Shown here piece after piece: positions 7,523-15,099 of a DNA stretch of 20,344 nt. Both the position numbers and the translations under genes were made by a program. How positions within the stretch are numbered: position 1 is the stretch's first letter; every line of letters begins with the position of its first letter. This DNA comes from Clostridiaceae bacterium AF10-41 (lineage in GTDB: Bacteria > Bacillota > Clostridia > Clostridiales > Clostridiaceae). The notes beneath the pieces are model-generated. The model saw only the letters and a program-made list of their open reading frames with translations. It was not told where the DNA came from and did no database searches. Location: assembly GCA_027686065.1 (NCBI GenBank), contig JAQCTH010000065.1:1-20344 (forward strand). Reading direction: 5' to 3'.

Positions 7523-8200
7523 TTATATGATTTTATTATAGTAAAACTTGAATTCCTCTTCTTTCTTCAAAATTTCTTGAGCCTCTATATAAGGTCTCAT
7601 TATTACATTTTTACTTTCTTCTAAATAAAATTTAGCATATCCACCTTCACCATATTTTTCTACCAAATGTGAATATACTCTTTTATATGTTTCTTCTTCA
7701 TTTAAATCCTTATAATTCTTTTTCGAAAAATTGTAGCATCTTTCTATCATATCATATATATCTGTTGTTCTATCTGCATCTGAAACTATATATCCATATA
7801 TACTTCTTGGTTCATGAGCATTAGAAGCTCTATGATCTTCACATGCTTCCCCCATTAAAATAAGCTCTTCTTTTGTAAACCAATTTTCTAAATTAGTATC
7901 ATTTATAAGCATATCCTTTGAATGAATTTGATGCATTTTTCTATCTATACTCATTCCTAAATCATGATATATTGCAATAGTTAATACCATATTTTTATTT
8001 ACAGGGAAATATTTTGACAATTTAATTGATGAATCTATTACAGTTGCTATATGCTTTATTCCATGTCCCTTATCAAAAGCTTTATATTTTTCTAAAATAT
8101 CTTCAATTAAGTATTTTAATAAAGATTGCTCTATTTTGTTATTAATTATAGTATAAGTTTCTTTGCTTATTATTTTTTTTATTTCATATAAACTTTCCAT
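7523..8200 (-). CDS. HD-domain phosphohydrolase
   Basis: 225 residues. The HD superfamily metal-binding pattern is complete: His50 in GHGIKH, the His79-Asp80 doublet in AIYHDLG, further His93 and His123 (EDHRAS), and Asp141 in SDADR. Residues 1-40 are a helical lead-in, and 150-225 a helical tail rich in charged residues. Proteins of this size and layout are cytoplasmic metal-dependent phosphohydrolases acting on nucleotides or related phosphates; the substrate cannot be assigned. The ATG has AAAGGAG upstream. It stands alone, divergent from the flavodoxin gene and separated from the MFS gene by 156 bases, so operon context gives no hint. Confidence 0.87.
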   Translation of the reverse strand: MESLYEIKKIISKETYTIINNKIEQSLLKYLIEDILEKYKAFDKGHGIKHIATVIDSSIKLSKYFPVNKNMVLTIAIYHDLGMSIDRKMHQIHSKDMLINDTNLENWFTKEELILMGEACEDHRASNAHEPRSIYGYIVSDADRTTDIYDMIERCYNFSKKNYKDLNEEETYKRVYSHLVEKYGEGGYAKFYLEESKNVIMRPYIEAQEILKKEEEFKFYYNKII

Positions 8201-8276
8201 ATTTTACTCCTTTTCATAGTTACTCTAATTTATATACTTTATAAAATAAACACTAAAAAATATTATATTTAATAAT

Positions 8277-8305
8277 TTGTATCTAAACAAGTAAAGTTTT
8301 ATAAT
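8277..8305 (+). promoter_or_regulatory. Predicted promoter of the flavodoxin-fold gene
   Basis: TTGTAT (8277-8282) is followed after 17 bases by a perfect TATAAT (8300-8305). The -35 is weak. Transcription would start near 8312, about 35 bases before the ATG. Confidence 0.45.
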
Positions 8306-8347
8306 AATTATATATTGTTATGTTTTGGAATTAATGGAGGAGATATA

Positions 8348-8833
8348 ATGAAAATATCAATTTTATATTTTAGTAAAACTGGTCATACAAAAGAAATGGC
8401 TAATGTAATAGCTGATGGAATTAGAAAGGTTCCTAATATTGAAGTTGGGGTATTTGCTTTAGATAGTATAGATGATAAATTTTTGCTAGATAGTAAAGCT
8501 GTAGTATTTGGTACACCTACTTATTATGCAAATACTTGCTGGCAGATAAAGAAATGGTTTGATGAATCTAACCATTATAACCTTGAAGGTAAAATTGGAG
8601 CTGTCTTTTCTACAGCACATTATGCTCAAGGAGGTGCTGACACTGCAATTCTTACAATAATTAATCATTTAATGGTAAAAGGAATGTTAGTTTATTCTGG
8701 AGGTTCTGCTCTTGGAAAACCATTTATTCATTTAGGAGCTGTTGCTATAGACGAAAACTTTGAAGAAAGTAAATCTATGTTTTCAATATTTGGAGAACGT
8801 ATTGCTTTAAAAGCTAAGGAATTATTTAACTAG
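8348..8833 (+). CDS. Flavodoxin-fold NAD(P)H:quinone oxidoreductase-like protein
   Basis: 161 residues starting at the ATG preceded by GGAGGAGATATA; an in-frame ATG 33 bases upstream is rejected for lack of a ribosome site. The FMN phosphate-binding loop is SKTGHTKEMA (9-18), followed by the flavin-contacting GTPTYYANTCWQIK loop (about 54-67) and FSTAHYAQGGADTA (about 88-101), the arrangement seen in WrbA-like and other flavodoxin-family NAD(P)H dehydrogenases. It is probably a soluble FMN enzyme performing two-electron reduction of quinones or other acceptors; WrbA identity itself is not certain, as the protein is shorter than classical WrbA (about 200). It is monocistronic, ending at a bidirectional terminator. 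Confidence 0.87.
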   Translation: MKISILYFSKTGHTKEMANVIADGIRKVPNIEVGVFALDSIDDKFLLDSKAVVFGTPTYYANTCWQIKKWFDESNHYNLEGKIGAVFSTAHYAQGGADTAILTIINHLMVKGMLVYSGGSALGKPFIHLGAVAIDENFEESKSMFSIFGERIALKAKELFN

Positions 8834-8911
8834 TAAAAATTCAAATAAATTTCTTATACCATATTTAAATTTATATATTTTGAAAATTAATATATGTAAC
8901 TATAATAAATA

Positions 8912-8962
8912 GAGCTGCCGCAAAATAAATAATTCTTAATTAATCTATTTATGCGACAGCCC
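8912..8962. terminator. Bidirectional terminator between convergent genes
   Basis: The GCTGCCGCAAAATAAAT arm (8914-8930) pairs with ATTTATGCGACAGC (8947-8960) with one wobble or mismatch and a small bulge. It sits between the convergent flavodoxin-fold gene and the 146-aa membrane protein gene. Both flanks are only moderately T-rich. Confidence 0.7.
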
Positions 8963-8991
8963 TTTACTTTGAGATTTTATAAAACATTTTT

Positions 8992-9432
8992 TTATACTTT
9001 TCTTTTAATTAAATAATAAATAACCATACTCATTATAATAGATATTGTACCAATTATAATTGTAGTATGTTCAAAATAAACTCCATACATAGGCCCAAGA
9101 ATTATTATAACAAATAGTATTAATATTTCAGAATACATCTCTGCATTCACTACAACTACTGTTATAACTACTAATAATAAATTAGATATCCAAAATCCTA
9201 AAAATATTTTTAATAGTTTTTTACTTCTTAACATACTTCCTAGAAAAATAATTAAGCTCCAGATTAGTAAATAAGATATTGTTACTATTACATTTTTACT
9301 AATTATTGGGCTTCCCATAAGAAATTCATTAAAATTTAAACATAAACAAATAATTATATTTAATATTCCTATTATGATTATTGCTACTTTTTTGACCTTC
9401 AGTTCTAATTTCTCTTTAATATTATCTTCCAA
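8992..9432 (-). CDS. Small integral membrane protein of unknown function
   Basis: 146 residues from a TTG start, with a charged N-terminus (MEDNIKEKLELKVKK) and about four hydrophobic helices (roughly 16-32, 46-66, 75-95, 98-145 as two close helices), ending LIKRKV. I recognise no family. The TTG at 9432 is preferred because AGAAGGAG lies 5 bases before it. The open frame extends further upstream to GTG at 9486 and TTG at 9492, which would add 18-20 hydrophilic residues but have no ribosome site. The gene follows the 89-aa membrane protein gene on the same strand with a gap of about 100 bases, so the two may be cotranscribed. Confidence 0.68.
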   Translation of the reverse strand: MEDNIKEKLELKVKKVAIIIIGILNIIICLCLNFNEFLMGSPIISKNVIVTISYLLIWSLIIFLGSMLRSKKLLKIFLGFWISNLLLVVITVVVVNAEMYSEILILFVIIILGPMYGVYFEHTTIIIGTISIIMSMVIYYLIKRKV

Positions 9433-9535
9433 AATAACTCCTTCTAAAGATTCATTATCTTTCTTATTAATATATACTTTATTCACGTACAATAATAAAC
9501 GAATTAATAGTACTCTATTATATATTTTATCAAGA

Positions 9536-9805
9536 TTATGCAGTAAACTTTTTCCTGTATTTTAGAATTAAATCTGCAACAAGTGTTCCAATTAAAGATA
9601 TTCCTGTATAGACAAAACACCACATTAAGAAAGAAGAATTAAATACAGTATATGTTGCCACTAAATATACTGTAAAGATAATGCCTAAAATTATTATTTT
9701 TCTCTTAATAAATAATTGCAAAATTAAAGATACCACAAAAGTAAAAAGGGGTAAGATAATTAAAATCATTCCAAAGGGATTTTCATTAATACTAAAAATA
9801 GACAT
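9536..9805 (-). CDS. Small membrane protein, DUF2651-like
   Basis: 89 residues with three hydrophobic helices (about 12-31, 36-55, 58-80) and a basic tail RKKF. The segment NPFGMILIILPLF near the N-terminus and TVFNSSFLMWCFVYTGISL in the middle resemble my memory of the DUF2651 family of Bacillus and Clostridium small membrane proteins; this needs a profile search. I choose the ATG at 9805 (MSIFSINENPF); an in-frame GTG at 9814 lies only 2 bases after AAAGGTC, too close to the ribosome site. No function is known. Confidence 0.65.
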   Translation of the reverse strand: MSIFSINENPFGMILIILPLFTFVVSLILQLFIKRKIIILGIIFTVYLVATYTVFNSSFLMWCFVYTGISLIGTLVADLILKYRKKFTA

Positions 9806-10148
9806 ATATTTCACGACCTTTCATATTCATTTGCTATTATGCAATATTTACACGTAATTGATAGTTTAATTTCAATATTTTTTATCTATACATTACATTA
9901 TTCTAAACCACCTTTAACCTAATTAATTTTCAATACGTTATTTTTTCTTTTCTATATTAATATGTTACATTTAAAAACTTACAAAAGTACTTTTCTATTA
10001 CTTAAATTTTTCTAACAAAATCATTAATATAAAATTTTTTATACTTTATAGAAATCTAATATTGTTATAATATAAAATAATGATTCTAATTTTATAAATA
10101 ATATTTATTAAAACATAATAATCAATTACATATAAAGGAGGATTTTTT
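9806..10148. other. Divergent intergenic region before the dNMP-kinase-like gene
   Basis: Very AT-rich, with no credible open frame. The only clear signals are the extended -10 at 10063-10071 for the plus-strand gene and its ribosome site AAAGGAGG near 10135. Confidence 0.5.
10063..10071 (+). promoter_or_regulatory. Extended -10 promoter of the dNMP-kinase-like gene
   Basis: TGTTATAAT matches the extended -10 pattern TGnTATAAT exactly. No good -35 box is present 16-18 bases upstream. The leader would be about 70 bases. Confidence 0.5.
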
Positions 10149-10667
10149 ATGAAATGTATTTCTATTTCTGGAAAATCAGGACACGGAAAAGATACTTTAG
10201 CCTTAATATTGAAAGAGTTATTAGAGAAAGAAGGTAAAAAGGTATTTATTATTCATTATGCTGATTATTTAAAAATGGTTGCATCACAAGTCTATAATTG
10301 GGATGGCTCTAAAACTGGTCATGGAAGAAGCTTACTTCAAAGCCTAGGTGATAAGATGAGAGCTGTAGATGAAATGTTTTTAATAAATGAATTGCTTAAA
10401 ATATTATATTTAGTTAAAGATGATTTTGACGTAGCTCTAATTCCTGATGCTAGATTTCCTAAAGAAATAGATTGTTTGAAATCTATTGGTGAAACTGTGT
10501 CAATTCATATTACAAGAGTAAATTATAAAAATAATTTAACCAATACTCAAAATGTACATAAAACTGAAATATCCCTTGACGATTATAAGTATGATTATAA
10601 TCTATATTCTTATGAAAATGGAAATATTTCTGATATTCCCTTAATAATAAATGCTATATTATCTTAA
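10149..10667 (+). CDS. P-loop deoxynucleoside-monophosphate-kinase-like protein
   Basis: 172 residues. The Walker A motif is GKSGHGKDT (8-16), with the GKDT ending found in phage-type dNMP kinases. GRSLLQSLGDKMR (about 59-71) and ALIPDARFPKEID (about 97-109) correspond to the nucleobase-binding region and the conserved 'I-DxRFxxE' motif of T4 gp1-like kinases. It would phosphorylate dNMPs to dNDPs using ATP, or act on a related substrate, in the cytoplasm. AAAGGAGG precedes the ATG. It is single and faces the deoxynucleoside kinase gene across a shared terminator, an arrangement that fits deoxynucleotide salvage. No phage genes are nearby. Family placement is from motifs and memory only. Confidence 0.75.
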   Translation: MKCISISGKSGHGKDTLALILKELLEKEGKKVFIIHYADYLKMVASQVYNWDGSKTGHGRSLLQSLGDKMRAVDEMFLINELLKILYLVKDDFDVALIPDARFPKEIDCLKSIGETVSIHITRVNYKNNLTNTQNVHKTEISLDDYKYDYNLYSYENGNISDIPLIINAILS

Positions 10668-10710
10668 AGTTTTCTTGTGGAACATTTTGATTTTTTTATG
10701 ATTCTATAAA

Positions 10711-10752
10711 TAAGAAAATAGAGCAAACTAAACAATTTGCTCTATTTTCTTA
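10711..10752. terminator. Perfect bidirectional terminator
   Basis: A 17-bp perfect stem (10711-10727 with 10736-10752) with an 8-base loop is flanked by A-rich and T-rich ends inside the stem. It lies between the convergent dNMP-kinase-like and deoxynucleoside kinase genes and can serve both. Confidence 0.9.
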
Positions 10753-10764
10753 TACTAAATGCTA

Positions 10765-11430
10765 TTATGCAATTTCTTCAATATCTCTAACTTCTCTAAG
10801 CTTTTGTTCTACTAATTCTATAAGCTTTTCTTTATCTTCTTCGTTATTAACTACATCCATCTTATCCATATCTATTATTAAAACTTCTGATGCATTATAG
10901 CAATTTTCTACCCATGCATCATAATCTTTCCATAGAAAATGATAATATTCTTTTAAGCTTTCATCAATTTCAAAATCTCTTCCTCTTAATGCTATTCTAT
11001 TTAAAACAGTTTCGAAGGAGCCTTTTAAATATACCATTACATCTGGGGCTTTCTTAGGAAGTTCTTCTAGCTCTTCTAACATGTTATGTAAAAGATCCTC
11101 ATATATCTTCATTTCTAAATCATTAATTCTATCAAGCTCCATATTCTTCTTAGCAAAATACCAATCTTCATAAATTGATCTATCTAAAACATTATTATTA
11201 TGTACTAACGCTTCCTTTATACTTTTAAATCTTGTATTTAAGAAATAAAGTTGTAGTAAAAAAGGATATCTCTTTTTTTGTATTTCTTCTTCACTTTCAC
11301 TATAAAACAAAGGTAATATTGGATTATCATCTACACTTTCATAAAATACATCTGATTTAAAATGATCTCCCAAAATTTCTGCAACAGAACTTTTTCCAAG
11401 TCCAATCATCCCGCCAACAACTATCAACAT
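10765..11430 (-). CDS. Deoxynucleoside kinase (dGK/dAK type)
   Basis: 221 residues, the usual length of bacterial deoxynucleoside kinases. The P-loop is GGMIGLGKSS (6-15); the catalytic DRS motif appears in LDRSIYEDWYF (about 82-92); the arginine-rich lid is RIALRGRDFE (about 145-154). The YESVDDNP segment (30-37) matches the conserved 'E-V-NP' substrate-site region. The enzyme phosphorylates purine (or pyrimidine) deoxynucleosides at the 5' position for salvage; which base is preferred is not visible. The ATG is preceded by a modest AGGTGA site. It has its own promoter at 11464-11492 and ends at the shared perfect terminator. Confidence 0.92.
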   Translation of the reverse strand: MLIVVGGMIGLGKSSVAEILGDHFKSDVFYESVDDNPILPLFYSESEEEIQKKRYPFLLQLYFLNTRFKSIKEALVHNNNVLDRSIYEDWYFAKKNMELDRINDLEMKIYEDLLHNMLEELEELPKKAPDVMVYLKGSFETVLNRIALRGRDFEIDESLKEYYHFLWKDYDAWVENCYNASEVLIIDMDKMDVVNNEEDKEKLIELVEQKLREVRDIEEIA

Positions 11431-11463
11431 GCTTCACCTATCCTTTACTTTTTGTCTTTATCT

Positions 11464-11492
11464 ATATTACATAATTAAAAATTTACTTTCAA
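11464..11492 (-). promoter_or_regulatory. Predicted promoter of the deoxynucleoside kinase gene
   Basis: On the minus strand TTGAAA (11492-11487) is separated by 17 bases from TAATAT (11469-11464). The -10 is only a partial match. The leader would be about 25 bases. Confidence 0.45.
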
Positions 11493-11594
11493 GTCTTGAC
11501 TTTCATTTTTATACTATATATGGTGTTTTATTTTATATTTTTCCTACATATTGTATAATTTCTTACTTAATAAACTAATATATTTATTCAACCA

Positions 11595-11672
11595 ATAAAA
11601 AATGAACATATGTAAAGTTTCTTTTTTCGTTGCTTTTCTCCAAGTCAACAAAACTTACATATGTCCATTTCA
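11595..11672 (-). terminator. Terminator of the thiamine-precursor transporter operon
   Basis: The arms AAATGAACATATGTAAAGTTT (about 11600-11620) and AAACTTACATATGTCCATTT (about 11651-11670) pair over some 20 positions with one mismatch and one bulge. Inside, GTTG (11629-11632) pairs with CAAC (11646-11649), so this is a two-tier hairpin with an unusually large apical part. TTTTTTATTGG follows on the minus strand. Confidence 0.8.
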
Positions 11673-11694
11673 AAAATAAATAAATTAAATATAT

Positions 11695-12417
11695 TTACAT
11701 TAACTTTAATATTTCTTTTTTTATAGCTACAAATTTATCACTAGTAACTATATCTTCATTTCTTTCTATTGGTAAATTAACTTCTATTTCACCTTTTATA
11801 ATTGCTGGCTTTTCTGATATTACATATATCCTATTTGAAAGTAGAATTGCTTCTTCTATATCGTGAGTTATGAATAATATAGTTGAATTCATCTTTTTAG
11901 TTAAATCTAAAAGCCACTTTTGCATCTTTCTTCTTGTCATGGAATCTAGTGCTCCAAAGGGTTCATCCAAAAGCATTATATCATTAGATGTTAAATATGT
12001 TTTTAAAAAATTTGCTCTTTGCTTCATACCACCAGATAATTGCCATGGATATTTATATTCAAATCCACTAAGACCAAATTCATCTATATGTTTTTTTACT
12101 TTTTCTCTTGAATTTTTCTTACTATCGCCTTTAAATATAAGCGGAATACCTATGTTATCTATAACCTTTTTCCAGGGTACCATCATATCCTTTTGATACA
12201 TATAGCTTAAGTCTCCACTAACTTCTACTTCACCATTATCACTACTTATAAGGCTAGTTAAAATATTAAATATTGTACTTTTCCCACTACCTGATGGTCC
12301 TAGAATAGAAACAAGCTCTCCTTCTTTAACTTCTATGTTAATATCTCTTAATATCTCCATTTCATCAAAAGACTTAGATACATTTTTTAATACAATCTTA
12401 TTTGGATAAGAACTCAT
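11695..12417 (-). CDS. thiZ: ABC transporter ATPase for thiamine precursor (ThiZ-like)
   Basis: 240 residues with every motif of an import ATPase: Walker [10 protein letters not shown] (40-48), Q-loop Gln75 in YMYQKD, signature LSGGMKQR (127-134), Walker B IMLLDEP (147-153) and the switch His185 in ITHDIEEA. It belongs to the nitrate/sulfonate/taurine/thiamine-precursor subgroup (TauB/SsuB/ThiZ). It energises the permease encoded two genes upstream in transcription order. Its ATG lies 20 bases inside the end of the lipoprotein gene, so translation is probably coupled. The thiamine-precursor assignment comes from the TPP riboswitch at the head of the operon, not from the ATPase itself. Confidence 0.9.
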   Translation of the reverse strand: MSSYPNKIVLKNVSKSFDEMEILRDINIEVKEGELVSILGPSGSGKSTIFNILTSLISSDNGEVEVSGDLSYMYQKDMMVPWKKVIDNIGIPLIFKGDSKKNSREKVKKHIDEFGLSGFEYKYPWQLSGGMKQRANFLKTYLTSNDIMLLDEPFGALDSMTRRKMQKWLLDLTKKMNSTILFITHDIEEAILLSNRIYVISEKPAIIKGEIEVNLPIERNEDIVTSDKFVAIKKEILKLM

Positions 12418-13402
12418 TTGTATAAGCCTCGCTTGCTTTCATTTCCTTATTGATTAATTTATTATTATATAAGAATTTTGTATAGTTATCCCATACGCTA
12501 TCTTTCATTTCTCCCCATACTTTAGTATCTTCCATATATTTATCTACAAGATACTTTTGGCTTTCTATTGCAAGTTCTTCACTAATTTCAGGAACTTTAC
12601 TTACTAATAATTTTGCACTTTCTTCTGGATTTGCTATAGCTTCTTCATATCCCTTAGTAGTTGCTTCCATAAACTTCTTAGCTAAATCCTTCTTATTATT
12701 AATAGTATCTTCTGTTGCTGCAATAATTGGAGTGTAATAGTCTAAAGCTGGATCTAAATCTTTAACTGGTATATAGTTTATGTCAAATCCTCTTAACTTT
12801 GCTTCAATATTAGTCCATGCCTCAAATGTCCATTCGAAGTCTAAGTTATTCTTAGTTGCTATAAAGAAATCCTCTGCTCCTGCATCCACCATCTTTAACT
12901 TACTAAAATCTGCTCCATTTTTCTCCATAACAGCTTTTAATATAGCCTCTTCTGATGGACTTCCCCATCCACCATAAACTTTATTTTCAAAGTCTTTAAC
13001 GCTTTCTATTCCTTTTTCCTTTGGAGATGCAAAACCTGATGTATTATGTTGAATTATTGCTGCTATAGCTTTAACTGGAAGCGGACTGTCTGATGTTCTT
13101 GCATATGTTAAATCTTCTTGATAACTTACTGCAAAGTCTCCTTTTCCAGCTGCTAAAAGTTGAAGTGATGACCCTTCTGATGGTTGTATTATTTCAACAT
13201 CTAGCCCAAGCTCTTTATAATAGCCTTTTTCCTGTGCAATATATAATCCAGTATGGTTAGTGTTTGGTGTCCAATCTAAAATTACAGTTACCTTTTGCAA
13301 ATCTTCTGAAGTTTTTGCTTCATCTTTTTTACTACATCCAGCAAATAGTGTAAGTGCTGTTACTGATGCTAATACTACTGATATAATTTTCTTTTTTAAC
13401 AT
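12398..13402 (-). CDS. thiY: Thiamine-precursor-binding lipoprotein (ThiY/NMT1-like)
   Basis: 334 residues. The signal peptide ends in the lipobox LFAGC with Cys23, so the protein is anchored outside the membrane. The mature domain starts with [19 protein letters not shown] (about 38-56), the characteristic opening of NMT1/THI5-like HMP-binding proteins, followed by [13 protein letters not shown] and the [12 protein letters not shown] segment (about 87-98). It captures a pyrimidine precursor of thiamine (HMP or a formyl-amino derivative) and delivers it to the permease; the exact ligand is inferred. The ribosome site is AGAGGTG. The last 20 bases overlap the ATPase gene. Confidence 0.9.
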   Translation of the reverse strand: MLKKKIISVVLASVTALTLFAGCSKKDEAKTSEDLQKVTVILDWTPNTNHTGLYIAQEKGYYKELGLDVEIIQPSEGSSLQLLAAGKGDFAVSYQEDLTYARTSDSPLPVKAIAAIIQHNTSGFASPKEKGIESVKDFENKVYGGWGSPSEEAILKAVMEKNGADFSKLKMVDAGAEDFFIATKNNLDFEWTFEAWTNIEAKLRGFDINYIPVKDLDPALDYYTPIIAATEDTINNKKDLAKKFMEATTKGYEEAIANPEESAKLLVSKVPEISEELAIESQKYLVDKYMEDTKVWGEMKDSVWDNYTKFLYNNKLINKEMKASEAYTNEFLSK

Positions 13403-13436
13403 TACTATTTCACCTCTAAATTTATTGTTTTTTATT

Positions 13437-14213
13437 TTATTTTTTCATACTTAGTTTTTTATCATTCCATGGAGTAAATACCTTTTCCATAAAGGAAACT
13501 AAAAGAAATATCCCCATACTTATAGCTACTATAATCACTATTGATGCAAACATCTTATCTAGTGCATATGCGCTTCTTGCTCTTGTCATATATACACCAA
13601 GTCCTTTATCTCCCCCAAGCCATTCTCCAATTACAGCTCCCATAATGCTATATGTAGCTGCAATTCTTATACCTGAAAAGAAATTTATCATTCCATAAGG
13701 TAATTTTAAATGTAAGAACACATTAAGTTTAGATGCTCCCATTAATTTAAAATGATTTATTAAATCCTTATCTACACCTTCAAGCCCATCAACTATACTA
13801 ATTACTATAGGGAAAAAACATACTATAACTACAACAATTATTTTAGGCAATGCACCAAAACCAAACCAAATTATAAATAATGGTGCAAGAGCAACTGTTG
13901 GTATAGTTTGAGAAATAACAAGAACTGGATATAAGGATCTTTTTATTAATGGAACCATATCCATAATCACTGCTAATATAATAGATAATACTATTGCAAT
14001 TAAAAACCCTACCATTCCTTCATATAAAGTTGCTGAAATATGTGGGATCATTGTTCTAAAGTCTTTAATTAATACTTTTATAACATCTGTGGGAGCGGGT
14101 AATATATACTTTTCTATCCCTCCAACATTTACTATAAACTCCCATATAATTAATAAAATTAAAATAAAAACTATAGGTGCTATTTTATTCCCTATACTTC
14201 TTAATCTTTTCAT
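13437..14213 (-). CDS. thiX: ABC transporter permease (ThiX-like)
   Basis: 258 residues with about six membrane helices and the BPD_transp_1 fold. The first helix spans about 13-31 ([19 protein letters not shown]), and the EAA loop is recognisable around [19 protein letters not shown] (about 157-175), contacting the ATPase. It is of the SsuC/TauC/ThiX class. It forms the membrane channel for the substrate carried by the downstream lipoprotein. The ATG lies 29 bases inside the end of the preceding thiamine-binding gene and is preceded by AGAAGG, indicating coupled translation. Confidence 0.9.
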   Translation of the reverse strand: MKRLRSIGNKIAPIVFILILLIIWEFIVNVGGIEKYILPAPTDVIKVLIKDFRTMIPHISATLYEGMVGFLIAIVLSIILAVIMDMVPLIKRSLYPVLVISQTIPTVALAPLFIIWFGFGALPKIIVVVIVCFFPIVISIVDGLEGVDKDLINHFKLMGASKLNVFLHLKLPYGMINFFSGIRIAATYSIMGAVIGEWLGGDKGLGVYMTRARSAYALDKMFASIVIIVAISMGIFLLVSFMEKVFTPWNDKKLSMKK

Positions 14214-14475
14214 CCATCGTCACGCCTTCTTTTTTATAATCTATTTTAACCATAGATACTACTCTTGATGCACCTTCTTCTGTACAAATTTCTTGAGCTT
14301 TTTTTACTATTTCTAGTAATTCTTCAAGTTCACCCTCCATTGTTGTTTCCATAGCACCTACTTCATATTTAACACCTTTAGATGCTATATATTCTATAAC
14401 CTTGTCCACAACCGGATAAATTCTATCCTCACTTACTGTTGGTATAACCTGAAGACTTACATTGCAAAGTGACAT
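14185..14475 (-). CDS. Thiamine-binding protein, MTH1187/YqgV family
   Basis: 96 residues, the size of MTH1187/YqgV (thiamine_BP) single-domain ferredoxin-like proteins. It opens with a beta strand MSLCNVSLQVIP and has the conserved YEVGAMETTMEGELEELL segment (about 37-54), the part that gives the family its usual 'T-M-GE' look. These proteins bind thiamine or a pyrimidine-like ligand in the cytoplasm and often accompany HMP transporters; YkoF is a two-domain relative. AAAGGAGGAGAGG gives a strong ribosome site. As first gene behind the TPP riboswitch it shares control with the transporter. Whether it helps transport or stores ligand is unknown. Confidence 0.85.
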   Translation of the reverse strand: MSLCNVSLQVIPTVSEDRIYPVVDKVIEYIASKGVKYEVGAMETTMEGELEELLEIVKKAQEICTEEGASRVVSMVKIDYKKEGVTMDEKIKKYRE

Positions 14476-14540
14476 AGTCCTCTCCTCCTTTAAATATATT
14501 TAAAAGTAAACAAATCAAATATTAGATTTTGTACATAGAG

Positions 14541-14579
14541 TAAAAAAATACAGTATTTCTGACTAGAAATACTGTATTA
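14541..14579 (-). terminator. Riboswitch expression-platform terminator
   Basis: A 14-bp perfect stem (14547-14560 with 14565-14578), a 4-base loop and a run of seven U on the minus strand sit between the TPP aptamer and the first gene. This is the expected off-switch of a transcription-terminating riboswitch. A competing antiterminator could not be assigned; a small hairpin pairing ATTTGT with ACAAAT (about 14587-14616) lies between the two. Confidence 0.88.
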
Positions 14580-14611
14580 TAGTTCAATTTGTATATTCAT
14601 TAATTAATAAC

Positions 14612-14706
14612 AAATAATCTCCCTACGTTGGCATTATCCAAATCAGGTTTATGGGTCAAAATAGTATCAATTTTATCTCAGGCAGTTCACTGCCCCCCCA
14701 GATTTA
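14612..14706 (-). ncRNA. TPP riboswitch aptamer (THI element)
   Basis: On the minus strand the conserved blocks appear in order: the G-rich 5' strand, CTGAGA (14681-14676), GACCC (14657-14653) and the 3' core from ACCTGAT to GTAGGGA (14648-14620). P1 is closed by AAATCT (14705-14700) with AGATT (14620-14616). In the 3' core, two bases differ from the usual motif, CTGG to TTGG and CCAG to CCAA; together they keep the base pair. The element senses thiamine pyrophosphate and controls the transporter operon that follows. Confidence 0.96.
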
Positions 14707-14726
14707 TATTTACTTTTTATAATTAC

Positions 14727-14755
14727 ATTTTATTCATCTTTACTATAAATGTCAA
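14727..14755 (-). promoter_or_regulatory. Promoter of the TPP riboswitch/transporter operon
   Basis: On the minus strand a perfect TTGACA (14755-14750) is followed after 17 bases by TAAAAT (14732-14727). This is the best sigma-A-type promoter in the window. The start would be near 14720, a few bases before the aptamer's P1. Confidence 0.8.
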
Positions 14756-14832
14756 GTTAATCAATAATGCCTATCAAGTAGAGAATCCTATTAAATAATA
14801 TTTTCAAATCCTTACTTCCTTTTATTTATATT

Positions 14833-15069
14833 CTAGTCTTCACTTTTATTTGCCCCATATAACACAATTAAAAGCCCTAAGATTCCCACTATAATTTTTA
14901 TTATTGACATTGATATTAATATAGAAAATAATATTACGGCTATACCAATAATCATAATTTTTAAAGATGAGGATTGATTTTGAATAACTTTATATACATA
15001 CATACCTAATAAAATTAAAACTGCTATCATAAATAGCATTGGTATTCCCAAAAAAATAAGACCTTTCAT
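14833..15069 (-). CDS. Small hydrophobic membrane protein, unknown
   Basis: 78 residues with two or three hydrophobic segments (about 4-27, 36-52, 54-73) separated by a short polar linker QNQSSS; the tail is YGANKSED. I recognise no family. AAGGGGAG precedes the ATG at good spacing. It lies 30 bases after tatD on the same strand and so is probably the last gene of the ykuE-tatD operon. No clear terminator is seen after it; the riboswitch promoter begins about 80 bases downstream. Confidence 0.7.
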   Translation of the reverse strand: MKGLIFLGIPMLFMIAVLILLGMYVYKVIQNQSSSLKIMIIGIAVILFSILISMSIIKIIVGILGLLIVLYGANKSED

Positions 15070-15099
15070 TTAACATTTCTCCCCTTATTCTAAACTCTT

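Noticed and set aside
8315..8347. Upstream start of the flavodoxin-fold protein
   Set aside because: The added residues run through the ribosome site of the internal ATG and spoil the normal beginning of a flavodoxin fold.
9374..9565. 63-codon plus-strand open frame
   Set aside because: It lies opposite the two small membrane protein genes and has neither ribosome site nor meaningful composition.
11870..12196. 108-codon plus-strand open frame
   Set aside because: It is antisense to the ATPase gene, whose motifs are unambiguous.
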